The position numbers were made by a program, and so were the translations under genes. A DNA stretch of 64,000 nt, from contig NZ_FNSI01000001.1 of NCBI RefSeq assembly GCF_900104955.1, positions 151,001 to 215,000 of the forward strand, read 5' to 3'. A model generated the notes under the pieces. It saw only the letters and a program-made list of their open reading frames with translations. It made no database searches and was not told the origin of the DNA. Source of the DNA: Beijerinckia sp. 28-YEA-48. Its GTDB lineage: Bacteria > Pseudomonadota > Alphaproteobacteria > Rhizobiales > Beijerinckiaceae. Positions 35,506 through 44,224 of this stretch are shown piece after piece (the first letter of the stretch is position 1; every line of letters starts with the position of its first letter).

Positions 35506-36006
35506 TCAGGCTTTGGGGCGTTTCAAGATGAAGGCCTGCCGTTTGGTTTCAGCGACAAGCGTACCATCCTGTTTGAACGCCTGGTGGTGAAATTCGACGA
35601 TACCGGCGTCGGGGCGCGATTTTGACTCGCGCTTGCCAAGGATTTCGGTGGTGCAATAAACGGTGTCGCCCTCGAACAGCGGATTGGGGAAGCGGGTTTC
35701 GGTCATGCCGAGATTGGCGATCGTGGTGCCGTTGGTGAGGTCGGTGACGGCGATGCCGATCATCAGGCCGAGGGTGAACAGCGAGTTCATCAGCGGCTGG
35801 CCCCAGTCGGTCTCCGTCTCGCAGAAATGCCGGTCCACATGCAGAGGCTGCGGATTCATCGTCATGTTGGAGAACAGCATATTGTCCATCTGGGTGACGG
35901 TGCGGGTCAGGCGATGTTTCCAGACCACGCCGACCTCGAAGTCCTCCAGATAGAGGCCACCACGCCAATGGCGCTTGTCGTCGGCGGTGATCGGTGTCTT
36001 GCTCAT
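35506..36006 (-). CDS. MaoC-like hot-dog fold hydratase/dehydratase
   Basis: At 166 aa it has the MaoC/R-hydratase signature region (LYLEDFEVGVVWKHRLTRTV, VDRHFCETETDWGQPLMNSL, ITVLV-like MIGIAV). Proteins of this kind hydrate enoyl-CoA or mesaconyl-CoA-like esters. With the CitE-like lyase 2 bp downstream it forms a two-gene operon: hydrate then cleave. It is shorter than classical mesaconyl-CoA hydratase (about 345 aa), being a single hot-dog unit. The upstream 36007-36150 stretch is AT-richer and may hold divergent promoters. Confidence 0.88.
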   Translation of the reverse strand: MSKTPITADDKRHWRGGLYLEDFEVGVVWKHRLTRTVTQMDNMLFSNMTMNPQPLHVDRHFCETETDWGQPLMNSLFTLGLMIGIAVTDLTNGTTIANLGMTETRFPNPLFEGDTVYCTTEILGKRESKSRPDAGIVEFHHQAFKQDGTLVAETKRQAFILKRPKA

Positions 36007-36150
36007 CCCGGGTGTCTCCTAATGATACAGGTGCGGGCCCTTTTAGTGGCCGAGTCTTAAACGGGCATTTACCATAAAATCCCATTCTAAGGGGCGGACT
36101 TACTTTGCCCGGCGGGCTGGCGAAGTGTCCAGACAGAGTTGCTGCCCATT

Positions 36151-37389
36151 ATGATTGTCCGTTCGTTCCTTGCCTGGTTTGAGACAGCAACCGTGGCGCA
36201 ACGTTCGCGTGCCGCTGGTGCCCTGGCGCGCGCCTATCTCGTTTCCGAGCTGAGCGAGGCGGATCGCGCCGATGCGTTGGTGGCGATGGCGGTTCTGCTG
36301 GATGACCCATCGTCGTCGGTGCGCCGGGAGCTTGCGGTGGCGCTGGCGACATCGGCTGATGCGCCCCATCACATTATCACGGCTCTTGCGGCCGATCAGC
36401 TGGAGGTGGCCTTGCCGATCCTCCAGCGCTCGCCCGTGTTGGCGGAAAGCGATCTGATCGATCTTGTGGCCACGGCCAGCGCCGAGGCGCAGGTGGTGAT
36501 CGCGCGGCGGTCCAGCGTGATGCCGATGCTGCGGGCCCTGCTGGCGGAAGTCGGCGGGCGCGACGCTGTTTTGGCGATCATCGATGCGCGCCTGAGCGAT
36601 GCCGTGCTGACGCGGCTGGTCGATCGCTTCGCTACCGATGGCGAAGTCCGGGAAGCCATTCTTCAATTGCCCGATCTGCCCGCGGATCTGCGCGCCCGCC
36701 TTGTCGGCGCGACAGCGCAGGCGTTGTCGGATTTCGTCGCCGGCTGTGCGTGGCTGCCGCAGGATCGGTTGGCGCGGCTGGCGCGCGAGGCTTGCGAACG
36801 TGGCGCGGTGATCATTGCCAGCGATAGCGATTATAGAGCCGATGACCTGCGCCGGCTGGTTCGACATTTACGTGACAGCCGGCAATTGACGGCGGCCCTG
36901 TTGCTTCGGTCGCTTCTCTCTGGCGACCGGCTGCTGCTTGAGGTGTCGCTGGCGGAGCTGTCGGGTTTCTCGGCTGAGCGCGTCGCCGGCCTGGTGCGGC
37001 TCTGGAAGGGGGCCGGCTTCCGGGCGCTGTTCGCCCGGTCAGGTTTGCCTGACTGGCTGATCGTTCCGATCAAGGCGGCGCTCGCCGCGCTCGACGAATT
37101 TGGTATCGAAGATAGTTATGGTCATACCGGCGCTCTGCGGCTTGGTATGATTGAGCCGGTCCTGGCGGCCTGCGAGGCTCAGCGTGATCCGGCTCTGCGT
37201 CCGGTCGTTGCCACATTGCGGCGATTTCAGGGCGAGGCGGTGCGCGAGGAGGCCCGACAGGCGGTTCAGACGATGGCGCGGGTGGCTGGGCCGGAGTTTA
37301 CGGCCGCCATTCGCCCGGTTTATGCGCGCCAACCCATCGAAATTGACCTGAAAGCGATCGAAGCCGAGCTTTTTTGCGATGCAGCATGA
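36151..37389 (+). CDS. DUF2336 domain protein
   Basis: At 412 aa from ATG 36151 it is helical and repeat-like, rich in Ala, Leu and Arg, with DUF2336-type segments (LLDDPSSSVRRELAVALATS, HHIITALAADQLEVALPIL, REACERGAVIIASDSDY). DUF2336 proteins are common in alphaproteobacteria and look like HEAT-like scaffolds; their role is not known to me. It stands alone between the MaoC and porin genes. A TTG at 36139 is a less likely start. Confidence 0.78.
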   Translation: MIVRSFLAWFETATVAQRSRAAGALARAYLVSELSEADRADALVAMAVLLDDPSSSVRRELAVALATSADAPHHIITALAADQLEVALPILQRSPVLAESDLIDLVATASAEAQVVIARRSSVMPMLRALLAEVGGRDAVLAIIDARLSDAVLTRLVDRFATDGEVREAILQLPDLPADLRARLVGATAQALSDFVAGCAWLPQDRLARLAREACERGAVIIASDSDYRADDLRRLVRHLRDSRQLTAALLLRSLLSGDRLLLEVSLAELSGFSAERVAGLVRLWKGAGFRALFARSGLPDWLIVPIKAALAALDEFGIEDSYGHTGALRLGMIEPVLAACEAQRDPALRPVVATLRRFQGEAVREEARQAVQTMARVAGPEFTAAIRPVYARQPIEIDLKAIEAELFCDAA

Positions 37390-37752
37390 TCGTCTTTTGC
37401 TGCTAAGCTGCAGGCTAGCCAGATAGTTTATTTATATAAATCAGCTACTTGCTGAAAATCATTCGATTGTGTGGAGAAATTGTGGCAGTAAAGCCACACT
37501 CTGGGAAGAACCCGCCTTTTGGAAGGCTTTTAAGGCATTTGGAAGTTCGCCACGTGCCACGTTTCGGTTACATTGTCGCATGCGAACGGAATCACCGCGA
37601 GCAAATTTGCGTTAGGTCTGCTGCTCAGAGGGAGCGGGCCTGGGGCAAAGGGCAGGGATGAAGGATCAAATGGTTCGGCCTGTGGGAATTGCGCCCGCTG
37701 GTCAGGCCGGATCCGGATCCTCTCCCATCGTCTTATCTCTGGAGGTTAAATA
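37390..37752 (+). other. long leader/promoter region of the porin gene
   Basis: No gene is seen in these 363 bp. The first ~70 bp are AT-rich, with ATTTATATAAAT palindrome at 37430-37441, and are the probable promoter zone. The rest would be a long untranslated leader. CTGGAGG sits just before the porin ATG. No Rfam-type structure was recognised by eye. Confidence 0.4.
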
Positions 37753-39195
37753 ATGACGCTCACCAAGAGCCTTTTGCTCGGTACTTCGGCGGCCCTGCTC
37801 GCCGTCGCCGGCGCGCAGGCTGCGGACCTGCCGTCGCGCAAGGCCGCTCCTGTTGAATACGTACGCGTTTGCGACGCTTACGGCGCGGGCTTCTATTGGA
37901 TTCCCGGCACCGACACCTGCTTGAAGGTCGGCGGCCGCGTCCGTGTCGACATGTGGTACACCCCGGCGAAGAATGCGGTTACGCATCGTTCGACCGGCGC
38001 TGCCGCCGCCAACACGTTCATCTCGTCGAACGGCGTTGACCAGAACGGCTGGTATGCTCGCGGTATCGTCAACATGGACGCCCGCACCCAGTCCGCTTGG
38101 GGCACCGTGCAGACCGTGTTCGCGCTGCGCCTGATGGCCGCTTCCGGCCTCGGCAACACGCCTCCGGGCTACACCGGCAACGTGTTCGCGGCTGGTAACG
38201 GCAACACGGCGTCCATCGAAGCTGCCTACATCCGTTTCGCCGGCTTCACCGTCGGTCAGGCTGCTTCGAACTTCACGTTCCTGCCGCCGTATCAATACCA
38301 TGCGATGGTGACCGCGGGCTTCCCGAACGGTATCCGTCAGTTGGCTTACACCGCCACCTTCGGCGGCGGCTTCTCGGCGACGATCGCCTTGGAAAACCGG
38401 GGTGAGCTGGGCAACTCGACGGCCGTCAACACGCTCGCGGGCAACCCGTTCAGCGCCACGGCAGCGACCGCTGGCCCGATCGCGCAGCGTCTGCCGGCTC
38501 TCGTCGGTAACGTCCGCGTCGACCAGTCGTGGGGTTCCGCGATGCTGTCGGCCGCGGTGCTCGAAAACAACGCCACGTTCGGCAACGCCGCTCTTGCGGT
38601 TGTCGGCAATGCCGGCCCGCGTGTCAGCCGTACCGGCTGGGCGGTCAGCGGTGGTCTCCGTGTCAACCTGCCGATGCTCGCCGCTGGCGATCACATCCAA
38701 GGTTGGGTTGCTTACGGCGTCGGCGCTCTCGACTACGTGACGACCACGGGCATCAACTCGAACCCGCCGGTGTCGGCCAACTGGCTCGGTGGCTTCCTGC
38801 GTGCTGACAAGAACGTGACCCTGTTCTGCGTGAACGCGGCATGTACGGTTGGTGGCGCGGAGCAGACCAAGGCTTGGTCGGCTGCTGCCATGTTCACCCA
38901 CTACTGGACCCCGTCACTGCGTTCGAACTTGATCGGTTCGTATGCGCGCATCATGCCGGGCAACGTCACCCAGAACACGGCTTGGGCCAACGGCGGTCTG
39001 TCGAACGCCACCGTCTGGACCGTCATGGGCAGCCTGATCTGGTCGCCGGTGCGTAACTTCGACATCGGTGTCGAGCTCTCGTACTCGCGCCTGAACCAGA
39101 ACCTGCCGCTTTCGGTTCCGGTCGGTCTCGGTACCCTGGCTTCGGTCAGCCCGAGCAACTGGACGGGTCGTATGCGCGTCGAGCGCACGTTCTAA
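37753..39195 (+). CDS. Omp2/porin_2 family outer membrane porin
   Basis: At 480 aa it has a signal peptide ending AVAGAQA, then the Hyphomicrobiales porin start ADLPSRKAAPVEYVRVCDAY, then GFYWIPGTDTCLKVGGRVR and a C-terminal aromatic end RMRVERTF, as needed for outer membrane insertion. The body is rich in Gly, Asn and alternating beta-strand patterns. It has a strong Shine-Dalgarno, a long leader and a strong terminator, so it is likely highly expressed. It would let small solutes into the periplasm where the Bug and ABC receptors work. Confidence 0.93.
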   Translation: MTLTKSLLLGTSAALLAVAGAQAADLPSRKAAPVEYVRVCDAYGAGFYWIPGTDTCLKVGGRVRVDMWYTPAKNAVTHRSTGAAAANTFISSNGVDQNGWYARGIVNMDARTQSAWGTVQTVFALRLMAASGLGNTPPGYTGNVFAAGNGNTASIEAAYIRFAGFTVGQAASNFTFLPPYQYHAMVTAGFPNGIRQLAYTATFGGGFSATIALENRGELGNSTAVNTLAGNPFSATAATAGPIAQRLPALVGNVRVDQSWGSAMLSAAVLENNATFGNAALAVVGNAGPRVSRTGWAVSGGLRVNLPMLAAGDHIQGWVAYGVGALDYVTTTGINSNPPVSANWLGGFLRADKNVTLFCVNAACTVGGAEQTKAWSAAAMFTHYWTPSLRSNLIGSYARIMPGNVTQNTAWANGGLSNATVWTVMGSLIWSPVRNFDIGVELSYSRLNQNLPLSVPVGLGTLASVSPSNWTGRMRVERTF

Positions 39196-39235
39196 TCCTT
39201 TGCTCATCGCCTGATCAAACAGGCTTAGAAACAAG

Positions 39236-39266
39236 AACCCCGGTGCGAAAGCACCGGGGTTTTTCT
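39236..39266 (+). terminator. intrinsic terminator of the porin gene
   Basis: AACCCCGGTGC pairs with GCACCGGGGTT around a GAAA loop and runs into TTTTTC. It is a strong rho-independent terminator 40 bp after the stop codon. Confidence 0.92.
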
Positions 39267-39327
39267 TTGTTCGGATAGATGATGATCGAGACGAGGCTGA
39301 TGCGAAGATTGTAAGAAGACCCTGAGT

Positions 39328-39418
39328 AAGTTGCGTTTCGATAGAAACGCAACTTTGTCTAGGGCCGTTATCTTTTCGCGTCTTTGCGGCCTTTAACGAC
39401 GTCAAACTGCGGCGCGCT
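39328..39418 (+). repeat. dispersed palindromic repeat (degenerate)
   Basis: Hairpin A is AAGTTGCGTTTCGATAG followed by AAACGCAACTTTGTCT; the stem has changed on both sides (GTTGCG/CGCAAC). Hairpin B is eroded. The unit ends at the stop codon of the facing Bug gene. Confidence 0.6.
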
Positions 39419-40423
39419 TTAGTCCTTCAGCAGTTCAGCCGTCTTCTTGATGACCTCCGGCGGCATGGCATAGGCATCAGCCACCAGCTTCTGCACCTCT
39501 TCGCCTGACACTGGCGTGATTTCCAGCTTGGCGCGTTCGGTCTCCGCCAGAAACTCCTTGTCCTGCATCGTATCCATGAAGGCCTTGCGCAGAATGGCAG
39601 CGCGTTCGGGCGGAATGCCGGGAGGTGCGAGGAACGGGCGTCCCAGAACCTGACGGGCAAAAACCAGTTGGAAAATACCTTTCTGCAACGGCGTCTTGGC
39701 CAGATCCAAGACCAGCGGCACGTTCGGCAGATCGGGATGTTTGTTCAAGGACAGCTGCATGAGCACGTTGACTTTCTTGTCCCGTATCCAGTCGGGCGTA
39801 GTCGACTTGACGCTTGACCAGGACCAGCCGCAACGCCCCTGGACCTCACCGCGCTCCATCGCGAGGTTGACGTCATTGCCGCCGGGATAGCCCACGACGA
39901 GCTTCATCTTGGTGCCGAGAACGCCGTTGATGAGCTTGGGATATTGGTCGGTGTCGGCGCTGCCGCCTGTGCCGCCGACGATCCATTCCTCCGAAAAAAT
40001 CTGGTCGACGGTCTTGATCTTGCTGGTGTGCCAGGCAACGCAGACGCTCACTTCGTTGGCAGCACTGCCGAGCCAGGTGAATTTGGTGGCGTCGTAATTG
40101 GTGCCTGGCAGGCCAAGCAAAGTGTCGAAGGCGACGCCGCGCGCGACGATGCCGAATGTGTTGCCGTCTTTCGGGGCGACGGAATAAAGCCAGTTGGCAA
40201 GACGTAAGCTGCCCGCACCAGGCATGTTCTGAATTAGAATCGTCGGCGAACCCGGCAAGTGGCGGCTCATGAAGCGGCCGACCATTCGGCCATAAACGTC
40301 GTAACCACCGCCGGCTGTATAGCCGACATAAAGATTGACTGTCGGTGCTGATTGGGCGCTCGCCGATGAGACGAACGCTGCCATGCTCAGTGTGGCCGAC
40401 GCGAATACAGCCTTAGCGCGCAT
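39419..40423 (-). CDS. Divergent Bug/TctC-like solute-binding protein
   Basis: At 334 aa it has a signal peptide ending VSSASAQS and a remote Bug core (VNLYVGYTAGGGYDVYGRM, LIQNMPGAGSLRLANWLY, FGIVARGV, WIVGGTGGSADTDQYPKL). It belongs to a divergent tripartite-type receptor group rather than the standard one. Its stop codon touches a dispersed repeat. The next gene upstream is a divergent FAD oxidoreductase 245 bp away; the gap should hold promoters for both, but none was assigned. Confidence 0.85.
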   Translation of the reverse strand: MRAKAVFASATLSMAAFVSSASAQSAPTVNLYVGYTAGGGYDVYGRMVGRFMSRHLPGSPTILIQNMPGAGSLRLANWLYSVAPKDGNTFGIVARGVAFDTLLGLPGTNYDATKFTWLGSAANEVSVCVAWHTSKIKTVDQIFSEEWIVGGTGGSADTDQYPKLINGVLGTKMKLVVGYPGGNDVNLAMERGEVQGRCGWSWSSVKSTTPDWIRDKKVNVLMQLSLNKHPDLPNVPLVLDLAKTPLQKGIFQLVFARQVLGRPFLAPPGIPPERAAILRKAFMDTMQDKEFLAETERAKLEITPVSGEEVQKLVADAYAMPPEVIKKTAELLKD

Positions 40424-40668
40424 AAACCCTCTCCGTTTCCTCGGATCGCCGTGCCGGATGGTATCCCGGTGACGATCCCTATGCTGCGAGCGAGGATTAT
40501 TGTGGTGTCCCGCTTCGTCAGCCCTGTCTTTCTAGCTGATTGCCCGCAGGAGGAAAACCGCCGTCTCTGAGCGATGGCTGCCGGCTCTTGGTCCCATTTG
40601 CGCTTAAGCCGGGCCAAGGCTATCGGTCATTTCAGAGGATGAGGGGCGCGCCAGAGAAGGGGAGCGCA

Positions 40669-41802
40669 TTGACCGCGGATATCGACTGTCTGGTGATCGG
40701 CGCCGGCGTTGTTGGCCTCGCCATCGCGCGAGCGCTGGCGCGTGCCGGCCGCGAGGTCGTGGTGGTCGAGCGAGAGCGTGGCATCGGGCAAGGCGTGTCG
40801 TCGCGTAACAGCGAGGTCATCCACGCGGGCATTTATTACCAGCCGGGTTCATTGAAGGCGCAGCTTTGCATCGCTGGGCGCCGGCAGCTTTATGCCTTCT
40901 GCGCCGATCATCATGTGCCACATGCGCGGTGCGGTAAGATCATCGTGGCCGCGAGCGCTGAACAGCGTGAGGCTTTGTTGGCCATCGCGGCGCGAGCTCA
41001 TGCCAATGGTGCGATCGATGTGCGCGAGATCGGCCGCGACGAGATGAAGGCGATGGAACCGGAGATCGAAGGCGTCATGGGGCTTGCCTCGCCTTCGACC
41101 GGCATTGTCGATACCCATGCGCTGATGCTGGCGCTGGAGGGTGATGCGGCGATGCATGGCGCCAGCACGGCTTTCGCGACGCCGTTTCTGGGGGCTGTAC
41201 GATCTGGCGCGCATCTTTCCGTGCGGCTTGGCGGCGACGATGCCTGTGAGATGGCGGTCAATACCTGCGTTCTGGCCGCGGGCCTGGCTTCGCCGCGCCT
41301 AGCCCGATCAATCGATGGCGTCGCGCGCGCCTCTATTCCCGAGCCGCATTTCGCCAAGGGCAATTACTTCACTCTGGGGCGCCGCTCGCCGTTTTCGCGG
41401 CTGATCTATCCGGTGCCGGAGCCCGGCGGCCTTGGCACCCATTTGACCATCGATCTGGCGGGACGGGCGCGGTTCGGTCCTGATGTTGAATGGCTCGAGA
41501 CACAGGATGATCTGGCGATCGACTATGCGGTCGATCCGGCGCGTGCCGAAAAGTTCTACCGCGCTATCCGGCGGTATTGGCCGGGCTTGCAGGACGGTGA
41601 ATTGCTGCCGGATTACTCTGGCGTACGGCCGAAGATCGTGCCGCAAGGCGCGCCGGAAGCCGATTTCGTCATCCAAGGCGAAGACGCCCATGGTGTGCAC
41701 GGGCTCATCGCGCTCTATGGTATCGAAAGTCCCGGATTGACCAGCGCGCTTGCCATTGCCGAACGCGTTGCCGACATGGTTGCAGCAGAGGCGAGGGCAT
41801 GA
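40669..41802 (+). CDS. LhgO/DAO-type FAD-dependent oxidoreductase
   Basis: At 377 aa from TTG 40669 (AAGGGGAG four bases upstream) it has the FAD fingerprint GAGVVGLAIARALARAG with conserved VVVERE, then GVSSRNSEVIHAGIYYQPGSLKA, as in L-2-hydroxyglutarate oxidase LhgO and relatives. The C-terminal GLIALYGIESPGLTSALAIAE also matches. It oxidises a 2-hydroxy acid or amine in the cytoplasm or at the membrane. An ATG at 40639 has no good ribosome binding site. It overlaps the enoyl-CoA hydratase gene by 4 bp. Confidence 0.85.
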   Translation: MTADIDCLVIGAGVVGLAIARALARAGREVVVVERERGIGQGVSSRNSEVIHAGIYYQPGSLKAQLCIAGRRQLYAFCADHHVPHARCGKIIVAASAEQREALLAIAARAHANGAIDVREIGRDEMKAMEPEIEGVMGLASPSTGIVDTHALMLALEGDAAMHGASTAFATPFLGAVRSGAHLSVRLGGDDACEMAVNTCVLAAGLASPRLARSIDGVARASIPEPHFAKGNYFTLGRRSPFSRLIYPVPEPGGLGTHLTIDLAGRARFGPDVEWLETQDDLAIDYAVDPARAEKFYRAIRRYWPGLQDGELLPDYSGVRPKIVPQGAPEADFVIQGEDAHGVHGLIALYGIESPGLTSALAIAERVADMVAAEARA

Positions 41803-42587
41803 GCGAACCACGCATTGATTATCTGGCCAAGGACGGCGTTGCGACGCTGACGATCAATCAGCCGGCGAAGATGAACGCCCTGACCTTTGAAATGTGGACG
41901 GCGATCCCGGACCTCGTCGCACGGGCCGAAGAAGATCGCTCAGTCCGTCTGATCGTGTTGACCGGGGCTGGCGATAAGGCCTTCTGCGCCGGTGCCGATA
42001 TTTCGCAATTTGGCACTAAGCGCACGGGCGAAGCGGCGGTGCAGGCCTATGAAGTGGCCGTGCTTGGTGGCATGGAGGCGTTGACCCAGGCGAAGAAGCC
42101 GGTGCTGGCGCGCATCCATGGCATTGCTTTTGGCGGTGGCTTGGCGCTCGCCCTGTGCTGCGATTTGCGCATCGCTTCGTCGGACTCGCGCTTCCGCATT
42201 CCAGCCGCTCGCCTCGGTCTGGGCTATGCCTTTTCCAATGTGGAGGCGTTGGTGCATCGCATCGGCCTGGGGCCGGCGAGTGACATGCTGCTCAGCGCGC
42301 GCATTGTCGATGGTGCGGAAGCTGAACGGCTTGGTCTTGTCAACAAGACGTGGCCTGTGACGGGTTTCGCTGCCGCCGCCGATGAGTATATCGCCGCGAT
42401 CGCGACCAATGCACCGCTGACGCTGATGGCGCTTAAGAAGTCGCTGTCGGAAACGGCTAAGGCGCATCACGAGCGTGATCGCGCTGGCGCGGATGCGCTC
42501 GTCGCGCTTTGCTTCAGCAGCGAGGATTACAAGGAAGGGCAGGCTGCTTTCAAAGAGAAGCGGGTGCCGCAGTTCAAGGGCGTTTGA
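41799..42587 (+). CDS. Enoyl-CoA hydratase/isomerase family protein
   Basis: At 262 aa it shows the crotonase fold: AFCAGADISQF (oxyanion-hole strand) and ARIHGIAFGGGLALALCCDL, then RFRIPAARLGLGY. The catalytic Glu of canonical hydratases would lie in RIPAARLGLGYAFSNVEA (NVEA). The start overlaps the LhgO-like stop codon, so a 2-hydroxy acid oxidation and a CoA ester step are joined. Substrate unknown; crotonases also do isomerase or hydrolase reactions. Confidence 0.9.
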   Translation: MSEPRIDYLAKDGVATLTINQPAKMNALTFEMWTAIPDLVARAEEDRSVRLIVLTGAGDKAFCAGADISQFGTKRTGEAAVQAYEVAVLGGMEALTQAKKPVLARIHGIAFGGGLALALCCDLRIASSDSRFRIPAARLGLGYAFSNVEALVHRIGLGPASDMLLSARIVDGAEAERLGLVNKTWPVTGFAAAADEYIAAIATNAPLTLMALKKSLSETAKAHHERDRAGADALVALCFSSEDYKEGQAAFKEKRVPQFKGV

Positions 42588-42594
42588 GGAGCGC

Positions 42595-43071
42595 TCACGT
42601 TTCCGCTGATGGCGCGTCGGCGACGAAGCGCCGGCGGGCGACGGGGTCGTTGCGTAGATGCATGAAGCGCGCATCGCCATCGATGATCGCGTCGCAAAGT
42701 TCGCGCAGCTGCGCATAGTCCTTGTGTTCGCTGGCCGTCTCCGGCTCGAGCGGCTCGCCGAGCAGCGGAAATTCCGGAAAGCCGAGCAGGAAGGGAATGG
42801 TCGGCACGGTCTCGCGCGGCGCATTCTCCGGCTTGCTGCAGGCAAAGACGATGGCGGTGCGCTGCGATTTGGTCGTCCCGGCTTCCCAGGCGCCCACCGC
42901 GATGCCGACGAGGACGACTGGCATGTTCGACATGCCGCCGGCCTCGGCATAGTAGATCGCCAGGGGATCTTCATTGTCATAGACAAAGCCACGCACGCCG
43001 CCGTCGCTGCCGCAGCAGGCGCAGCCGAAGCCCAGCATGTCTTCGCCGGGTTCAACCCTGATCTGGCTCAT
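42595..43071 (-). CDS. hypothetical protein with N-terminal Cys cluster
   Basis: At 158 aa it begins with a Cys cluster C17-x-C19-C20 in GFGCACCGSDGG and has a further Cys in VFACSKPENAPRE. No signal peptide or membrane segment is seen. I do not recognise the family. The Cys set could bind metal or a cluster. The gene is on the same strand as the catabolic block upstream (114 bp gap to the decarboxylase-like gene) and convergent with the enoyl-CoA hydratase gene. It may be the last gene of that block. Confidence 0.65.
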   Translation of the reverse strand: MSQIRVEPGEDMLGFGCACCGSDGGVRGFVYDNEDPLAIYYAEAGGMSNMPVVLVGIAVGAWEAGTTKSQRTAIVFACSKPENAPRETVPTIPFLLGFPEFPLLGEPLEPETASEHKDYAQLRELCDAIIDGDARFMHLRNDPVARRRFVADAPSAET

Positions 43072-43185
43072 CTTTCCGTTCCAATCGCGGCCATTCTGGC
43101 TCCATCTAGGGCATCATATCGGTGCGGACGGCGAACCTGTCAATCTGGACCGCCCGCTTTGTGCTCTGCCCCGGATTCCCTGAGT

Positions 43186-44181
43186 TTATAGGTTCAGCGT
43201 CGCCGGTGCGAATATCTCCTCGACACCGACCTGCCGATCCGTAAGGCCTTGTTCGTGCACATATTGCGCGACGGTTTCGACGACCTTGCGGCTGTTGCGC
43301 AGCCCATAGCCTTTGGGATTGGCGGCAAACAGTTTGGCCGGCTCGGCGGCGACCAGGCCGCAGGCGGCATAGTCTTTCAAGGTCGTTTGGGCCGTCTTCT
43401 CGACCTCGGCCTTGGCGGCGATGAAGGCGTGGTAGAGGTTCACTGCCACCCAGGGATATTTCTCGTGCACCTCGCGTTTGATCACCATGGCGTGGTTGAT
43501 CGGATAGAGGCCGGTCTTTTGATAGAAGCGGGTCGATTCCGCGACGGCATTGGGAAACAACGGCTCGCAAATGTCGGAGACATCGGCACTGCTGCGATCA
43601 ACCAGATTACGTTCGTTGAGATAGAGCAAAGCGCCGTCGAGTTCGCCCTTCACCAGCATTTCGCCGATATTGGTCGACAAGGGAATCTGGTTGATCTTCA
43701 CGCCCGGCGGTGGCGTGAAGCCCGTCGAGCCGCCATGGCTCATGTCCGGCACACGCTCCATGTGCCAGTCGATGTCGCGGGCGTGAACGCCGAACTCATG
43801 CTGCAAGACGCCGCGCGACCAGATTGCCGACGTCTGCTGATATTCGGGAACGCCAATTCTTTTGCCCTTGAGATCCGAAGGCTTTTTGATGCCGCTGTCT
43901 TTGCGTACGATGATGCGGGTGTGAAAGAACATGCGCGCGGTATAGATCGGCAGGCCGATGAAACGCGTGTCACCTTTTGAAACGGCGATAAACAGCGACG
44001 AAAGCGACATTTCCGAAATGTCGAACTCGGCAAACTTCAGCTGCCGCCAGAACATTTCCGAAGGATGGACCACGGTCGGCAGAAGCCGGACGCCTTGTGG
44101 TTGATGACGTCCCTCGATGACGGGGCGTGTCCGCTCGTTGTTGGAAAGCGCGATGCTGAGGGGCAGGGGATTGATAGTCAT
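43186..44181 (-). CDS. 4,5-dihydroxyphthalate decarboxylase-like protein
   Basis: At 331 aa it resembles the 4,5-dihydroxyphthalate decarboxylase family, which has a periplasmic-binding-protein-like fold: LPLSIALSNNERTRPVIEGR start, then FDISEMSLSSLFIAVSKGD, GLPIYTARMFFHT and LKGKRIGVPEYQQT. There is no signal peptide, so it should work in the cytoplasm and fits an enzyme better than a receptor. TTGGAGA precedes the ATG. It follows a phthalate-dioxygenase-like gene by 43 bp, which supports a role in aromatic acid decarboxylation. Members of the family of unknown activity exist. Confidence 0.8.
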   Translation of the reverse strand: MTINPLPLSIALSNNERTRPVIEGRHQPQGVRLLPTVVHPSEMFWRQLKFAEFDISEMSLSSLFIAVSKGDTRFIGLPIYTARMFFHTRIIVRKDSGIKKPSDLKGKRIGVPEYQQTSAIWSRGVLQHEFGVHARDIDWHMERVPDMSHGGSTGFTPPPGVKINQIPLSTNIGEMLVKGELDGALLYLNERNLVDRSSADVSDICEPLFPNAVAESTRFYQKTGLYPINHAMVIKREVHEKYPWVAVNLYHAFIAAKAEVEKTAQTTLKDYAACGLVAAEPAKLFAANPKGYGLRNSRKVVETVAQYVHEQGLTDRQVGVEEIFAPATLNL

Positions 44182-44224
44182 TCAGTCTCCAAGAATATCA
44201 CGGGTTTTAAAAGTATCGCGCGGC

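Noticed and set aside
37449..37661. 70-codon open frame upstream of the porin
   Set aside because: No ribosome binding site, no recognisable domain and an unusual composition; it lies in the probable leader of the porin transcript.
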